A DNA stretch of 64,000 nucleotides, taken from CAJBLF01 sp041679065. Its GTDB lineage: Bacteria > Patescibacteriota > Gracilibacteria > Absconditabacterales > Absconditicoccaceae. The stretch spans positions 1 through 64,000 of the forward strand of contig JBBABI010000001.1 of the NCBI GenBank assembly GCA_041679065.1, read 5' to 3'. A program made the position numbers and the translations under genes. Positions within the stretch are counted from its first letter, which is position 1. Each line of letters opens with the position of its first letter. Below, one piece after another: positions 1 through 9,720 of this stretch. The notes beneath the pieces were generated by a model. It saw only the letters and a program-made list of their open reading frames with translations, had not been told where the DNA came from and did not search any database.

Positions 1-1106
1 TTAAACTTCCGCATCTGCTTCGTATCGCTTTCTTGCAAATCAATCGCTGGATTCTGGTTGTAAGCGATCAAGTTGACGTGAGCGAGCCTTCAACGTAGCA
101 AACAAGCCAATTCGTGAGCAAGTTCCAGCTTATCCGTTACGTTTTTTATCATAATATATTCGTAGAATATCCTATTATCCGTCGCTTTGACATAGTTGTC
201 TATCGTTTTCATCAGCTCATCCAGCGGATATTTTTTCGCAATAGGCATCAAGGTATCGCGCAATTGCTGATTAGGCGCATGAAGAGAAATCGCCAGTTTT
301 ACGGGAATATCATCTTCCACCAATTTTTTGATTCATGGAATTATTCATGCCGTTGAAATGGTGATATGTCTCCTGGAAAGCGATAATCCCACTTCCTGGG
401 CGAGCATCAATACAATAGATTTTTTCATATTCTCATAATTCAATAGTGGCTCGCCCATGCCCATAAAGACGACATTTCTGACGCCATACAGCGTCCCATC
501 ATCTTTCTTTCAGAATTTATTCTTGATATAATTATTTGCATAAAGCACTTGGCCAATGATTTCCTCCCGGGAGAGATTTCTTTTTAGTCATAGCTTTCCT
601 GTCACGCAAAACAGACAGTTTATAGGACAACCGATCTGGCTGGATATGCATAATGTAATTCTATTGAGCTTATTTTGACTAATTGAGCCAGAAGGTTGAA
701 GGCTACGCCTGTTGAAAATTGACCCCGCCAATTGCGGGGGTGGAAAATTGTCTTCAGCTCATTGACTAATCTTTCCATTTTTCCATTTTTCCATTTTTCC
801 ACCATCTTCGTCAAGTTTCGACCGGTGATAAAGAATAACCGCTTCGATAGTAAATCCATCTTCAGTTATAAATCAGATTTTGGTCGTATCTTCATCTTCT
901 ATGATATTCTCGGCTTCTAGTGGAATGATGGAAAAATTACTCTCAAGCTCATCTCTCAGCTCCTTGGACAACGTCGTCATATCTGAAAATGTAATATTCT
1001 GATTGGTGAATATCTCATGGTAGACTTGTTTTACTCTGAAAGGCTGGAGCTTATGTTCTTTAGCGTAGGCCTTGAATGTTGTAGTATCTAATATGTTTGG
1101 TTTCAT
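1..1106 (-). CDS. rlmN: 23S rRNA/tRNA adenine-C2 methyltransferase RlmN (3' end outside window)
   Basis: Radical-SAM enzyme that methylates C2 of A2503 in 23S rRNA. The N-terminal helical domain covers about residues 1-70; the iron-sulfur motif GCPINCLFC (CxxxCxxC) lies near residue 160, followed by GMGEPLLN and ISLHAPN, all standard for RlmN. Five or more in-frame TGA codons fall on family glycines. The start is ATG at 1106. The reading frame is still open at base 1 after HVNLIAYNQNP, so the last part, with the second catalytic Cys, is missing. Odd: about 50 extra residues (roughly 94-146) sit between the N-terminal domain and CISSQIGC, encoded by Lys/Trp-rich repeats (GGKMEKWKNGK) that match intergenic repeat sequence. 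Identity is certain; activity with this insert is inferred. Confidence 0.95.
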
Positions 1107-1252
1107 GTGATGACAAGGTAATAAAACGATAGAGTGATAAGGTTTTGTCTATGATTTTGCAATGAGTTTTTACTTGACGTTAGAGTTTTTACTTGATTTG
1201 TTTTTTTGCAAACCCCCTAAATCCCCCTTCACAGGGGGACTTGATGGATGTT

Positions 1253-1633
1253 TTATTGATTCGCGAGTTTTTTCATAAATTGCAGTAGGTCTTTGTATAC
1301 AGTATCAATTTTTGTTAGAACGTCGTTATTCCGATACCTCGCGATAGAGACGCCTTGGTTTGATAAGGAGTTGCTTCTTTCTCTATCATATTGTCTTCTT
1401 TTCTTGTGAATTTCTCCATCAACTTCTATGGCTAGAGATAATTTCGCGCAGTAAAAATCTACAATGAATGATCCTATCGGTTTCTGTCTAGTAAATTTGT
1501 ATCCTAACGGCCTATGTTTTAGAATACCTTCTCGCATCTTCTCTTCTGCAGGAGTAGGTTTTTGTCTCATTTTTCTGGCATCATAGATATTACTTCTATT
1601 GTAAGGTCTATATTTTGGACCATAATCATCCAT
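1253..1633 (-). CDS. DUF559-type endonuclease-fold protein
   Basis: About 126 residues from ATG at 1633. The protein has the DUF559 pattern, a small restriction-endonuclease-like (Vsr/PD-ExK) fold: KPTPAEEKMREGIL, then GYKFTRQKPIGSFIVDFYC, then AIEVDGEIHK, then an I-x-RYRNNDV segment. The acidic residues of VDFYC and EVDGEIH are the likely metal site. I chose the internal ATG because the upstream extension to 1768 is made of dispersed palindromic repeat and does not look like protein. No TGA codon falls inside. Substrate and role are unknown for the family; such genes often behave as orphan nucleases. Confidence 0.75.
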   Translation of the reverse strand: MDDYGPKYRPYNRSNIYDARKMRQKPTPAEEKMREGILKHRPLGYKFTRQKPIGSFIVDFYCAKLSLAIEVDGEIHKKRRQYDRERSNSLSNQGVSIARYRNNDVLTKIDTVYKDLLQFMKKLANQ

Positions 1634-1899
1634 AATCCAAATAGAAAAAAATAAAAGAACTTCCTTACTCCATCCCGCGACTGAGCAAAGCGAAGGAGTC
1701 CAGCTCAGCTGGATCAAGGGAGCCCCGCTTTGCGGGATTAAAAGGTTGGGGTGGGTTTGCCCATCCACCGGAAATTAAAAAAAAATAAACTAGCGTAGTT
1801 TATTCATACAAAAAAAGAAAGAAATGGACAAAATTAGGACAAAGATTCTACACTTAAGAGATTACTTCAATATGAGAAAAATAAAAACCTATTTTTCGT

Positions 1900-3018
1900 T
1901 TACAACAACGATTTTTTATAAAATCGGCATTCTTCACCACCATTATAGAAAGGTGATTTTTTTCGATTGCCGGTATATTGCATATCGCCAAATGGTGTAT
2001 AGGAAGTAATAATTCCTCCATGCAATTTCGGATGCTTAGCGAATAGCTCGGCTATGGTGCGATAGAGTTTATCCAAATCTACAATATTGTTCATTCTCAG
2101 TCCGTAGGGTGGATTGGTGACAAGAGTACCAAGTAACGAGTTACTAGTGACGAGATAATTATTTACATCTTTAGTTTCAAAAGTGATATAGTCTGCAACG
2201 CCAGCATGTTTGGCATTTTCTTGAGCTATCCTGATCATCTCCGGATCGATATCGGAGGCGATAATCGTATGTTGCTTCTCTAAGAATATTTTCTTCTTCG
2301 CTGCTTCAAGTTCATGAGTGAAGAGCGACTGATCGTATCGGCTGAATTGCTGGAAGGCGAATTTCCTGAATGATCCTGGGGCGATATTCTTAGCGATCAA
2401 AGCCGCTTCTATCGCTATCGTTCCGCTTCCGCAGAAGAAGTCATACAGCGGTTCGCTGAATTTTCGTCAGGATAAAAGTAAGAGTCCTGCAGCCAGCGCT
2501 TCATTGATCGGCGCTTCGCCAGTAGCTTTTTTATATCATCTTTTATGTAAGGATTCGCCAGTGGTATTGAGGAGAATTGAGCATACATCACTATCAATGT
2601 GGACAAAAATCTCTATCGCTTCCTTGCTATGATCTTCAGGCAGTTGCCCTTCTTTGCCATTCAATATTTTTTTTACAATCGCTTTCTTCGTAATGCTCTG
2701 TATCGTAGGGGTGCTTGTCAACACTGATTTCTTGCTAGCAGCGGTAACGTTGATAGGATTTCCCTGGACGTACACTTTCCAGTCTATCGTGCTGACCAAG
2801 GCAAAGAGTCCATCAAAGTCAGCAACTTTTTTCTGTCCTAGTTCAAGGTAGAGTTTGTTTCAGACTCTGCTTCGGAGGTTGATCTTGGCTATCGCAGAAA
2901 GGTCTCCCTGGAAACGAACGAGTGTCGGTCACGAACCAAGGACTTTATATCCAGCGATTTCAATTTCCTTTTTGAGTACAGACTCAAGTCCAGCAGCGCA
3001 GGTGATGACATAATTCAT
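1900..3018 (-). CDS. rlmL: THUMP-domain rRNA guanine-N2 methyltransferase (RlmL/YpsC-like)
   Basis: 372 residues. The N-terminal part (MNYVITCAAGLESVLKKEI) and the THUMP segment to about residue 150 bind RNA; the Rossmann methyltransferase part has KRGYKKATGEAPINEALAAG, DFFCGSGTIAIEAAL (SAM site) and the catalytic VTNPPYG. This order is that of RlmL/YpsC enzymes that make m2G in 23S rRNA. Four TGA codons lie at family glycines (e.g. KRGY). ATG at 3018 is the first in frame and gives a normal N terminus; stop is TAA at 1900-1902. Length matches single-module YpsC rather than the fused E. coli RlmKL. The exact target base is inferred. Confidence 0.88.
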
Positions 3019-3089
3019 AAGGAGTTGTTAGAGTAAAATTCACGCATGAGCTTACAGATTCACGTCTGGATTTCTACGGGAAAACTTTA

Positions 3090-3117
3090 TTGACTTTCTA
3101 TGAGAAAATGGTATAAT
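3090..3117 (+). promoter_or_regulatory. sigma70-type promoter of the KAS III-like gene
   Basis: TTGACT at 3090-3095 and TATAAT at 3112-3117 with a 16-base spacer. The start codon is 52 bases past the -10 and is preceded by an AAAGGA ribosome-binding sequence, one of the few visible Shine-Dalgarno-like sites in the window. Confidence 0.75.
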
Positions 3118-3168
3118 CAAAATCTAAAATAAAAACAATATAAAAAACAAAAATAGAAAGGAAAAATA

Positions 3169-4548
3169 ATGAAAAAAATTTATTCAAAAATCATCGGAAC
3201 AGGAAGTCATGACTTTAGTTCTGATAGAATCGTCCACAATTCTTATTTTCTCAGCAAGGATTTTATTTTCTATAAAGAAGAATTTTATGATGCCGAGAAA
3301 AAGAAGATATCAAAAACTAGGAAAGATATCGTACAAAGATTCGAAGAAATTACAGGGACAAAACAACGACATTACGCTGCGGATGGAAAACTAACCTCAA
3401 CCCTTGCTATTGAAGCAGGAGAAAATGCAATCATCTCATCAAAAATAGACCGTGAAGAACTTGATTGTATTATCGTCGCAAATAATTTCGGCGATGTAAT
3501 GACTAAAGCAGATAAAATTGATTTGGTTCCCTGTTATGCAGCACGCATTAAAAATCATCTGGGAATTATTAATCCTTCTGTTGTTGCGTATGATATCGAA
3601 TATGGAGGACCCAGCGATGAACGTGCATTCAGGATGTTCCAAGATGCTCTTGGATTGGGCGATAAAGATCTTGTCATACACATCAACGATCATGAACAGG
3701 ATGATATCATGGAAGTGGCTGAATATCTTTTACCCAACTGTTCCGTTGATAAGGAATCCCTGAATAGCATCGTAGTTGTGCATTGCCTGGGACAAAAACC
3801 ATCTCTTGCCCATAAAGTAAAAGTTGGTTTAGGTATCAAAAATCCGAATACAATGACTTTGGATATTTTCTTTGGCTGTACGGGATTCCTGCAGGCGATG
3901 ATTCAAGTTGATACCATGATCAAATGTGGTAAAATCAAAAAGGCATTGATAATCGGAGCAGAAATATTATCGCGAGTAGCAGAAGAAGTTGATGTGGATA
4001 AAATGTTGTATGGTGATGGTGGAGGCGCTGTTGTTATAAGCGCTATAGAAAGTGAAGAACCTGTAGGGCTGTTATACCATAAAGTACGCTCTGATACATT
4101 TAATCAACAAGCGTTTATGATACAGATGGGTAAATCCTATGATCCGAATCATAACGATCCGAATGAATTATTCTTGAAAATGCAAGGACGAAGAGTCCAT
4201 AAACACGCATTGAGTCTTATACCATTGATAATCAAGGAATCGCTTAGAGAAGCAGGACTTCGTATTGAAGATATTGCCAAAATGGTTTTTCATCAGCCGA
4301 ATCCTCTGATGCTGGAAGAAATAGCACTGAGAACTTTTGCTCAGTTTGATCTGCCAGTACCTGATGGTATTATGCCCATTATCGGCGACACCTATGGCAA
4401 TTCATCCGTTGCTTGCATCCCTTTGATTCTTGATCGTATGTATAGAAATCGATTAGGAGACCACAAGATTTCGTCAGGAGACATTATCATGTTATTAGCT
4501 ATTGGTGGTGGTATGCATATTAATATTGCTTACTATAAAATACCATAA
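3169..4548 (+). CDS. thiolase-fold 3-oxoacyl-ACP synthase III / HMG-CoA-synthase-like enzyme
   Basis: 459 residues of the KAS III (FabH) fold, which condenses acyl thioesters. All three catalytic residues are visible: Cys in DIFFGCTGFLQ, His in VFHQPNP, Asn in GDTYGNSSVACIP (FabH: C-H-N). GDGGGAVVI and the C-terminal AIGGGMH glycine loop also fit. It is longer than FabH (about 320), with extra sequence before and after the Cys region. No other fatty-acid gene lies nearby and the gene has its own promoter and terminator, so it is a single-gene unit. By my count it has about 34 glycines and no TGA, unlike most neighbours, which points to recent transfer or to strong expression. Substrate unknown. 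Confidence 0.85.
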   Translation: MKKIYSKIIGTGSHDFSSDRIVHNSYFLSKDFIFYKEEFYDAEKKKISKTRKDIVQRFEEITGTKQRHYAADGKLTSTLAIEAGENAIISSKIDREELDCIIVANNFGDVMTKADKIDLVPCYAARIKNHLGIINPSVVAYDIEYGGPSDERAFRMFQDALGLGDKDLVIHINDHEQDDIMEVAEYLLPNCSVDKESLNSIVVVHCLGQKPSLAHKVKVGLGIKNPNTMTLDIFFGCTGFLQAMIQVDTMIKCGKIKKALIIGAEILSRVAEEVDVDKMLYGDGGGAVVISAIESEEPVGLLYHKVRSDTFNQQAFMIQMGKSYDPNHNDPNELFLKMQGRRVHKHALSLIPLIIKESLREAGLRIEDIAKMVFHQPNPLMLEEIALRTFAQFDLPVPDGIMPIIGDTYGNSSVACIPLILDRMYRNRLGDHKISSGDIIMLLAIGGGMHINIAYYKIP

Positions 4549-4577
4549 ACTATAGTTATGGTACAACTTACTCTATC

Positions 4578-4605
4578 ACTCCGGTTGTTTGCCGGAGTTT
4601 TTTTT
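4578..4605 (+). terminator. Rho-independent terminator after the KAS III-like gene
   Basis: Stem ACTCCGG / CCGGAGT with a 7-base loop followed by eight T. It ends on the stop codon of the convergent small membrane gene. Confidence 0.85.
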
Positions 4606-4870
4606 ACTTCTTCATCGCACTATTGAAAATTGCACTGATGATCGTTCCTACAATCATACCGATGATGAAAGTAATGACCACAAGGAGAATCATTTTCCAG
4701 AAATTGAAGGGAAGAATCATTACCGGCATCTGCATAAAATGCATACCCATTACCCACATAATAAATCTTTGGAATAGTCCAGGAATGATGGCTATACCAA
4801 GTGATCGAAGTAAATGGATACCACCGATCAGACAACCAAATAAGAGTGCAAATTTTTTTTGATTGATCAT
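4604..4870 (-). CDS. small polytopic membrane protein, function unknown
   Basis: 88 residues from ATG at 4870 (an ATG at 4933 would add 21 basic residues). Two or three hydrophobic segments are visible: FALLFGCLIGGIHLLRSLGI, a Met-rich middle (IMWVMGMHFMQMPVMILPF) and MILLVVITFIIGMIVGTIIS. The stop is TAA. No family recognised. It is convergent with the KAS III gene and shares its terminator region. No TGA in the frame. Confidence 0.55.
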   Translation of the reverse strand: MINQKKFALLFGCLIGGIHLLRSLGIAIIPGLFQRFIMWVMGMHFMQMPVMILPFNFWKMILLVVITFIIGMIVGTIISAIFNSAMKK

Positions 4871-4960
4871 AAGATGAGATAAGGAAATAAAAAGAAATCG
4901 CTTTAGAGATAATCTTTTGATGCAGGTTGTCAAAGGAAAAAAACCACCCCACTACGTCAC

Positions 4961-5094
4961 GTCATTCCCGCGAAAGCGAGAATCCATTTTGCTTGATATG
5001 GATTCCGGCCTGCATGCCTTCGGTATGTAAACCTGCCGGTAGGCAAGCTGCAATACTTAACCCAGCTGTGCTGGACTGACACGCCGGAATGACA
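4961..5094. repeat. dispersed palindromic repeat (GTCATTCCCGCG ... GCCGGAATGACA type)
   Basis: Begins GTCATTCCCGCGAAAGCGAG and ends ACGCCGGAATGACAC, with an inner GCCGGTAGGCAAGC palindrome. Related copies lie at 25271-25319, 38978-39057, 56639-56691 and 59288-59327, always between genes. Confidence 0.7.
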
Positions 5095-5116
5095 CTAGAA
5101 CGGTGGGGTAGTTTTT

Positions 5117-5144
5117 TTGACAATTTTTTAAAAAAGAATATAAT
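5117..5144 (+). promoter_or_regulatory. consensus promoter giving a nearly leaderless mRNA
   Basis: Perfect TTGACA (5117-5122), 16-base spacer, perfect TATAAT (5139-5144). The ATG at 5153 is only eight bases after the -10, so transcription should start at or next to the start codon. Confidence 0.8.
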
Positions 5145-5152
5145 TGATTACC

Positions 5153-6487
5153 ATGAAAAAATCGCCGAAAAAAATCATCAAAAACACAGCGAAAATAGCG
5201 GCCATCGTATGAGGGCTTGTTTTGTGATGATATCATTTTTCTGAGAAGATAGGGTTTATACAGCATGATGTCCAGAAAGAATTGAAAGATAATTTATGAA
5301 AAAAAGAGATATTGAAAGACCAAGAGACGAACGACATCATCGAGCTGATGAGTTGAAAAGTCAGTCAAAAGAAATTTGATGCTTTGCTTGCAAGACATGG
5401 ATATGCTAATGATACATTGAAAATAGATACACTTATTCAGCCTAATGAGGCGCTCTACAAGACTATTCTGGAGATGCAGACGAAATACGGGAATCCGAAA
5501 ATCTCTTTTTCCGGAGATTTCAAAAATTTTGAAACCGGTAAAAATGAACCGGATAGAGCGAGATTCAATCCGGTAACCAATGCCATCGGAGTCCATCAAT
5601 TGGATAACGTGCTGATTAGATTCCATAATATAAAAAAAATAGAAAGACTTACTCTGGATCACATTACATGAGCATGATGATTGAATCCAGATACCCGACA
5701 AAAGTATCTTCTGAACAACCGGATCGCTGAGCTTGCTCACGCCAAGCAGTTGAAAGAGAGATGACTGATCAAGATGGGCATAGATGCAGGTATCGATTAC
5801 ACCAGTTCATGATTTAATTACGATAAGACCTACGATATTAAATGAACAGAAGAGTATCAGGCACATACAGAATATGAACCTCTGCTCGTGCAGGAATTCA
5901 TCGAAACTTACAAGAAATATTGCGACAGTAATTCGAACGAAGGTCTTCGGAAGTTGGCTAAATTCAACGCCTGATTTTTCGAGGCATTCAGAGACGACCA
6001 ACAAGCATATGAATATCTTCAAATCCTAGAAAAGAAATGAGATGCTGAGGCTGATCTCGTCTTAGGAAAACTTTTCCTGGACGAATATGAGGAGTATTTC
6101 GGTTCCAAAGCATGATTTGCTGTGGTCACAGAATCGGATAGCAGCATGACGGAGATGGTACTCGGGAAGAAATATAGCGCGATAGCCCTATTCGGGGAAT
6201 GTCTGTGATACTTCGCAAAGTCCTACAGACTGGGGAATCTCGACGCATGATTAGCACTCGTCGATATTGCCTATAATTTCAGATGGTGAGAAAATATGGA
6301 CCTTGTCATTGAGATAGGTGAAGATCTGATAAAGAATCATATCAAAGAATTGCAGCCAGGAGAGATAAAAAGCATCTATAGGAAGCTTGGAAGTGCATAT
6401 TATCAGAAAGACAACAATGAAAAAGGCGCGAAATATTTCGCGCTCAGTGATAAATATAGTTCCTGAGAAGATCCGTGACGATATTAA
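5153..6487 (+). CDS. membrane-anchored protein with helical (TPR/Sel1-like) C-terminal half, unknown
   Basis: 444 residues. A basic start (MKKSPKKIIKNTAK) precedes one membrane segment (IAAIVGGLVLGGYHF, three Gly from TGA), then a long extracytoplasmic part. The middle (KISFSGDFKNFETGKNEPDR ... GVHQLDNVLIRFHNI) matches nothing I know. The last 200 residues are helical with Ala/Leu/Tyr spacing like TPR or Sel1 repeats (GDAEADLVLGKLFLDEY, KSYRLGNLDAGLALVDIAY, KLGSAYYQKDNNEKGAKYF). Fourteen or more TGA codons. It has its own strong promoter. A surface or scaffold protein is likely; function is not known. Confidence 0.8.
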
Positions 6488-6513
6488 AAAAATCCACTTC
6501 ATCACTGAAGTGG
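6486..6513 (-). terminator. dnaK terminator
   Basis: On the minus strand, stem CCACTTCA / TGAAGTGG with a 4-base loop followed by a T run (6486-6492). It lies 85 bases after the dnaK stop and overlaps the TAA of the convergent gene. Confidence 0.75.
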
Positions 6514-6521
6514 CTCATTTC

Positions 6522-6586
6522 CACCCAGGTGCAAGGTTTCAATAATCAGCATTTTGTCCACGATTACTTCATTTCGCACCCGGATG
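6522..6586. repeat. paired (C)ACCCGGGT palindrome element, copy 1
   Basis: CACCCAGGTG (6522) and GCACCCGGATG (6576) bracket about 45 AT-rich bases between the converging 3' ends of two genes. Same layout at 9652-9720 and 47568-47632. Confidence 0.45.
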
Positions 6587-6598
6587 GTAAGTAACTAT

Positions 6599-8485
6599 TT
6601 ATGCATCAATCACTTCTCCCTCAACTGCACCTTCTTCTTTCCCTTTCTCCAATTCTTGATCAGGATTTGGCGTTCCTTCTTTAGGAGCTGCTTGATATTT
6701 ATTGTAGAGCTCGGTAAATTCTTTCTGGACTCTCTCTATCTCGCTATCAATCTCTTCTTTCGTCACATCTTCTTTGTCTTTGATGGCTTTGCTGTCAGCG
6801 ATAAGCTTGTTTACTTTCTCTTTATCTTCGGTTGGTATCTTGTCTTTCTGCTCAGACATCATAGTCTCCATCTGATAAACCAATGCTTCCAATCTGTTTT
6901 TAGATTCTACCAATTCTCTTCTCTTGCGATCATCTTCAGCGAATTTTTCTGCTTCAGCTTTTGCTTTGGTAATATCTTCATCGGAAATATTTGTTGAACC
7001 TTGGATCTTTACTGACTGCTCTTTGCCGGTAGATTTCTCTTTCGCGGTTACGTTGAGAATTCCGTTCGCATCAATATCAAAGACCACTTCAATCTGAGGC
7101 TGCCCTCTTCTCATCATAGGAATGCCTTCCAGATTAAACATTCCCAGATCCTTATTATCTCTCGCAAATTGTCTTTCTCCTTGCGTGACATGAACCGTGA
7201 CAGCAGTCTGATTATCTGCAGCCGTCGTGAAGGTATTCTCTTTCTTGGCAGGGATGGTCGTATTTCTGGCGATCATGACATGCGCGAGTCCGCCTTCTAC
7301 TTCCACAGCCAATGACAATGGCGTCACATCTAGCAGTAAAATATCTTTCACATCTCCTTGGATGATTCCTCATTGAATCGCTGCTCCTTGAGCGACAGAT
7401 TCATCAGGGTTGACGGTAGCTTTTGGCTCTTTCCCGAAGATCTCTTTGACCAAACTGAGAACAGCAGGCATTCTTGTTGCGCCTCCCACGAGGATGATTT
7501 CATTCAGATTTTCTTTCTTCAGCTTAGAATCTTCCAGTGCTTGCAGACAGGGTTTTTTGCATCTCTCAAACAGGTCTTTACACATGTTTTCAAACTGAGC
7601 TCTCGTCAGGGATTCTTCTAGGTTTCTGGGTAAGCCGTCTTTTCCCGTAATCACAAAGGGAATAGAAATATCTACTCTCTCGGTCTGAGAAAGCTGATGC
7701 TTAGCGTTTTCTGCTTCATTTTTGACTCTCTGCATCGCCATGGAGTTTTCTTTGAGATCAATACCTTCTTTGAGTTTAAATTGTTCTACCAAGAAGTTCA
7801 TGATCCTTTGATCAAAATCAGCGCCTCCCAAATGCGTATCTCCGCTAGTAGCCAAGACTTGAAATGTTCCTTCTGATCAGATCTCCAAGACAGAGACATC
7901 AAATGTTCCTCCTCCTAGATCAAAAACTACGATCTTAGCATCCTTATTTTTCCCTTCTCCATACGCCAATGACGCAGCAGTCGGTTCGTTGATGATTCTT
8001 TCTACTTTGAGTCCTGCGATCTCTCCTGCAGCTTTCGTAGCATTTCTTTGACTATCATTGAAATAGGCAGGCACGGTAATGACTGCTTGGGTGACAGGCT
8101 GACCGAGGAATTTTTCCGCATCCTCTTTCATCTTCTGGAGAACGAACGCAGAAATTTGTTCAGGTTTATATTCTTTCTTTCCGATCACAATCAATACTCC
8201 CCCATCCTTGTCCTCTTTGATGTTGTAGGGTAAAGATTCTTTGTCTACGACTTCGCTGTACTTTCTTCCGATAAATCTTTTGACTTCGTAGATGACGTTT
8301 TGTGGCTCCAAAATAGCCTTTCTTTTGGCAAGATCTCCGACGAGCAACTCATCTCCTTTGATATAGACGACAGAGGGAGTAGTCCTTTTGCCTTCCGCAT
8401 TAGCGATGACTTCTGACTTATCTCCCATCATGTACGATACGCAGGAGTTAGTTGTTCCGAGATCAATTCCGATAATTTTTCACAT
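6599..8485 (-). CDS. dnaK: chaperone DnaK (Hsp70)
   Basis: 628 residues. The ATPase domain starts MGKIIGIDLGTTNSCV, where G2 is TGA; it continues with INEPTAASLAYG, VFDLGGGTFDVSVLEI, and GDTHLGGADFDQ. The substrate domain has DVTPLSLAVEVEGG and a helical lid ending in an acidic tail (EGEVIDA). Only three TGA codons are used, each at a conserved Gly (G2, EIGSEGTF, AIQGGI); this low use fits a highly expressed gene. grpE and dnaJ are not adjacent. The gene is alone on its strand with a clear promoter and terminator. A 110-base AT-rich leader holds complementary AAAGATT runs. Confidence 0.98.
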
Positions 8486-8593
8486 GGTGCTTCGTATTAA
8501 AAAATTAAAATATTCAAAGATTAAAAGATTTTGACTTAAATCTTTTAGTTTTCTAATCTTTTAATCTTCATAATCTTATTGAATAGCACGTAG

Positions 8594-8621
8594 AGTATAC
8601 TGATGCTACGAAAAAAATCAA
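8594..8621 (-). promoter_or_regulatory. dnaK promoter
   Basis: On the minus strand TTGATT (8616-8621), 16-base spacer, TATACT (8594-8599), about 110 bases upstream of the dnaK ATG. No CIRCE inverted repeat was seen. Confidence 0.6.
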
Positions 8622-8637
8622 GAGATTTTTTAGAAAA

Positions 8638-9552
8638 TTAGGACAAATAGTCTGACTCTATGGAAACAGGATTAATTATTGATTGATCTATTATTGATTG
8701 ATCTATCGAAATATCAAGCGGTAAAGCATCAGGTTTAAGAAACATTTTTCTAATTAACTTTCTCGTGTTTGGATGGTTCTTGGATAGGTAAGTGGACAAT
8801 AGTTCACATAGATTATGTTTTATTCATCAAATGAGGTCCGGGTATTCTTTACGATATTTGAAGAAAAGCAATAAAGCTTCTTTCATTTGAGCAATATAAT
8901 GAGTGTAACAAGTATTCTCTGTATTGGTATCATACAGCATGGTGTAGTCAGGCAGATTTGCAAATTTAGAGTCTTTACCTGCCTTTAACCAATATGCATA
9001 ATCCTCGCAAAATTTAATATCTTCGGGATATCATCAACATTTGTCATATACCTCTCTTTTAAATAGGACAGTAGAATGCATAAAAGGACATGCTCTGAAA
9101 ATTTTATTTTTTATTTCTTCATTTGTTTGTGGTAGATGAGAACGATAATACCCTTCTTTATTATTCTTAATGATGCCATTGGTTCAGACGATGCTGATTT
9201 CAGAATGCTTCTCCAAAAAAGAAATCTGTTTTTGTATTTTATGTCAGTCAATCCAAATATCATCAGAATCTAATGGAGCAAAAATATCTCCCTGTGCTTT
9301 GGCCATACCAGTATTACGAGACTTAGCGATTCATTGATTTTGCACATGATTGATGAGGGTAATCCTATCATCTTGTTTCTGAAAAGAAGTAACAACCTCC
9401 TGAGTATCGTCAGTAGATCAATCATCCACGACAATAACTTCCATATTTGGATAGTCTTGTTGCATTACTGAAATAAGAGCATTTCAAATAGTGCGTGCTC
9501 TATTATAAGTCGGCATAATGACTGATACGAGAGGAGTATTTTTTGAATCCAT
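8638..9552 (-). CDS. family 2 glycosyltransferase
   Basis: 304 residues of the GT-A fold. PLVSVIMPTYNRARTI, VIVVDDGSTDDT, GIAKSRNTGMAKAQGDIFAPLDSDDIW (DxD-like DSDD) are standard for GT2 enzymes, which move a sugar from a nucleotide donor to glycan or lipid acceptors at the inner face of the membrane. At least eight Gly are TGA, including the Gly of DDGS. The last 60 residues carry a small duplication (DQSII twice) from a repeated ATTGATTGATCT. It lies next to a polytopic membrane protein and probably works on surface glycans; the substrate is unknown. Confidence 0.9.
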
Positions 9553-9651
9553 AAACAAAAAAAGAAACGTAAATGGATTTCATATATGTATTTACTGAAT
9601 AAAGTCAAGAATAATTTAGTAAAAACCGATGGGAAATAATTATTTTGCGCT

Positions 9652-9720
9652 GCATACCCGGATGCAGACTATTCTGATTGCACTCAAGTAGCTGATTATT
9701 TATATTCTGCACCCGGGAGC
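9652..9720. repeat. paired ACCCGG(G) palindrome element, copy 2
   Basis: GCATACCCGGATGC (9652-9665) and GCACCCGGGAGC (9709-9720). The second arm lies inside the last codons of the membrane protein gene that ends at 9696. Confidence 0.4.

Noticed and set aside
1634..1768. Longer N terminus for the DUF559 protein
   Set aside because: The extension is encoded by dispersed palindromic repeat and precedes a good ATG at the family start; it lacks support from the family pattern.
4623..4862. Overlapping plus-strand ORF in the small membrane gene
   Set aside because: Composition and lack of promoter; the minus frame has proper membrane helices and a TAA stop.
6599..8485. In-frame TGA as selenocysteine, Trp (code 4) or frameshifts
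   Set aside because: TGA sits at Gly positions in alignments from memory (DnaK, GlmS, P-loops, lipobox, pilin); no SECIS hairpins were seen and it occurs many times per gene.
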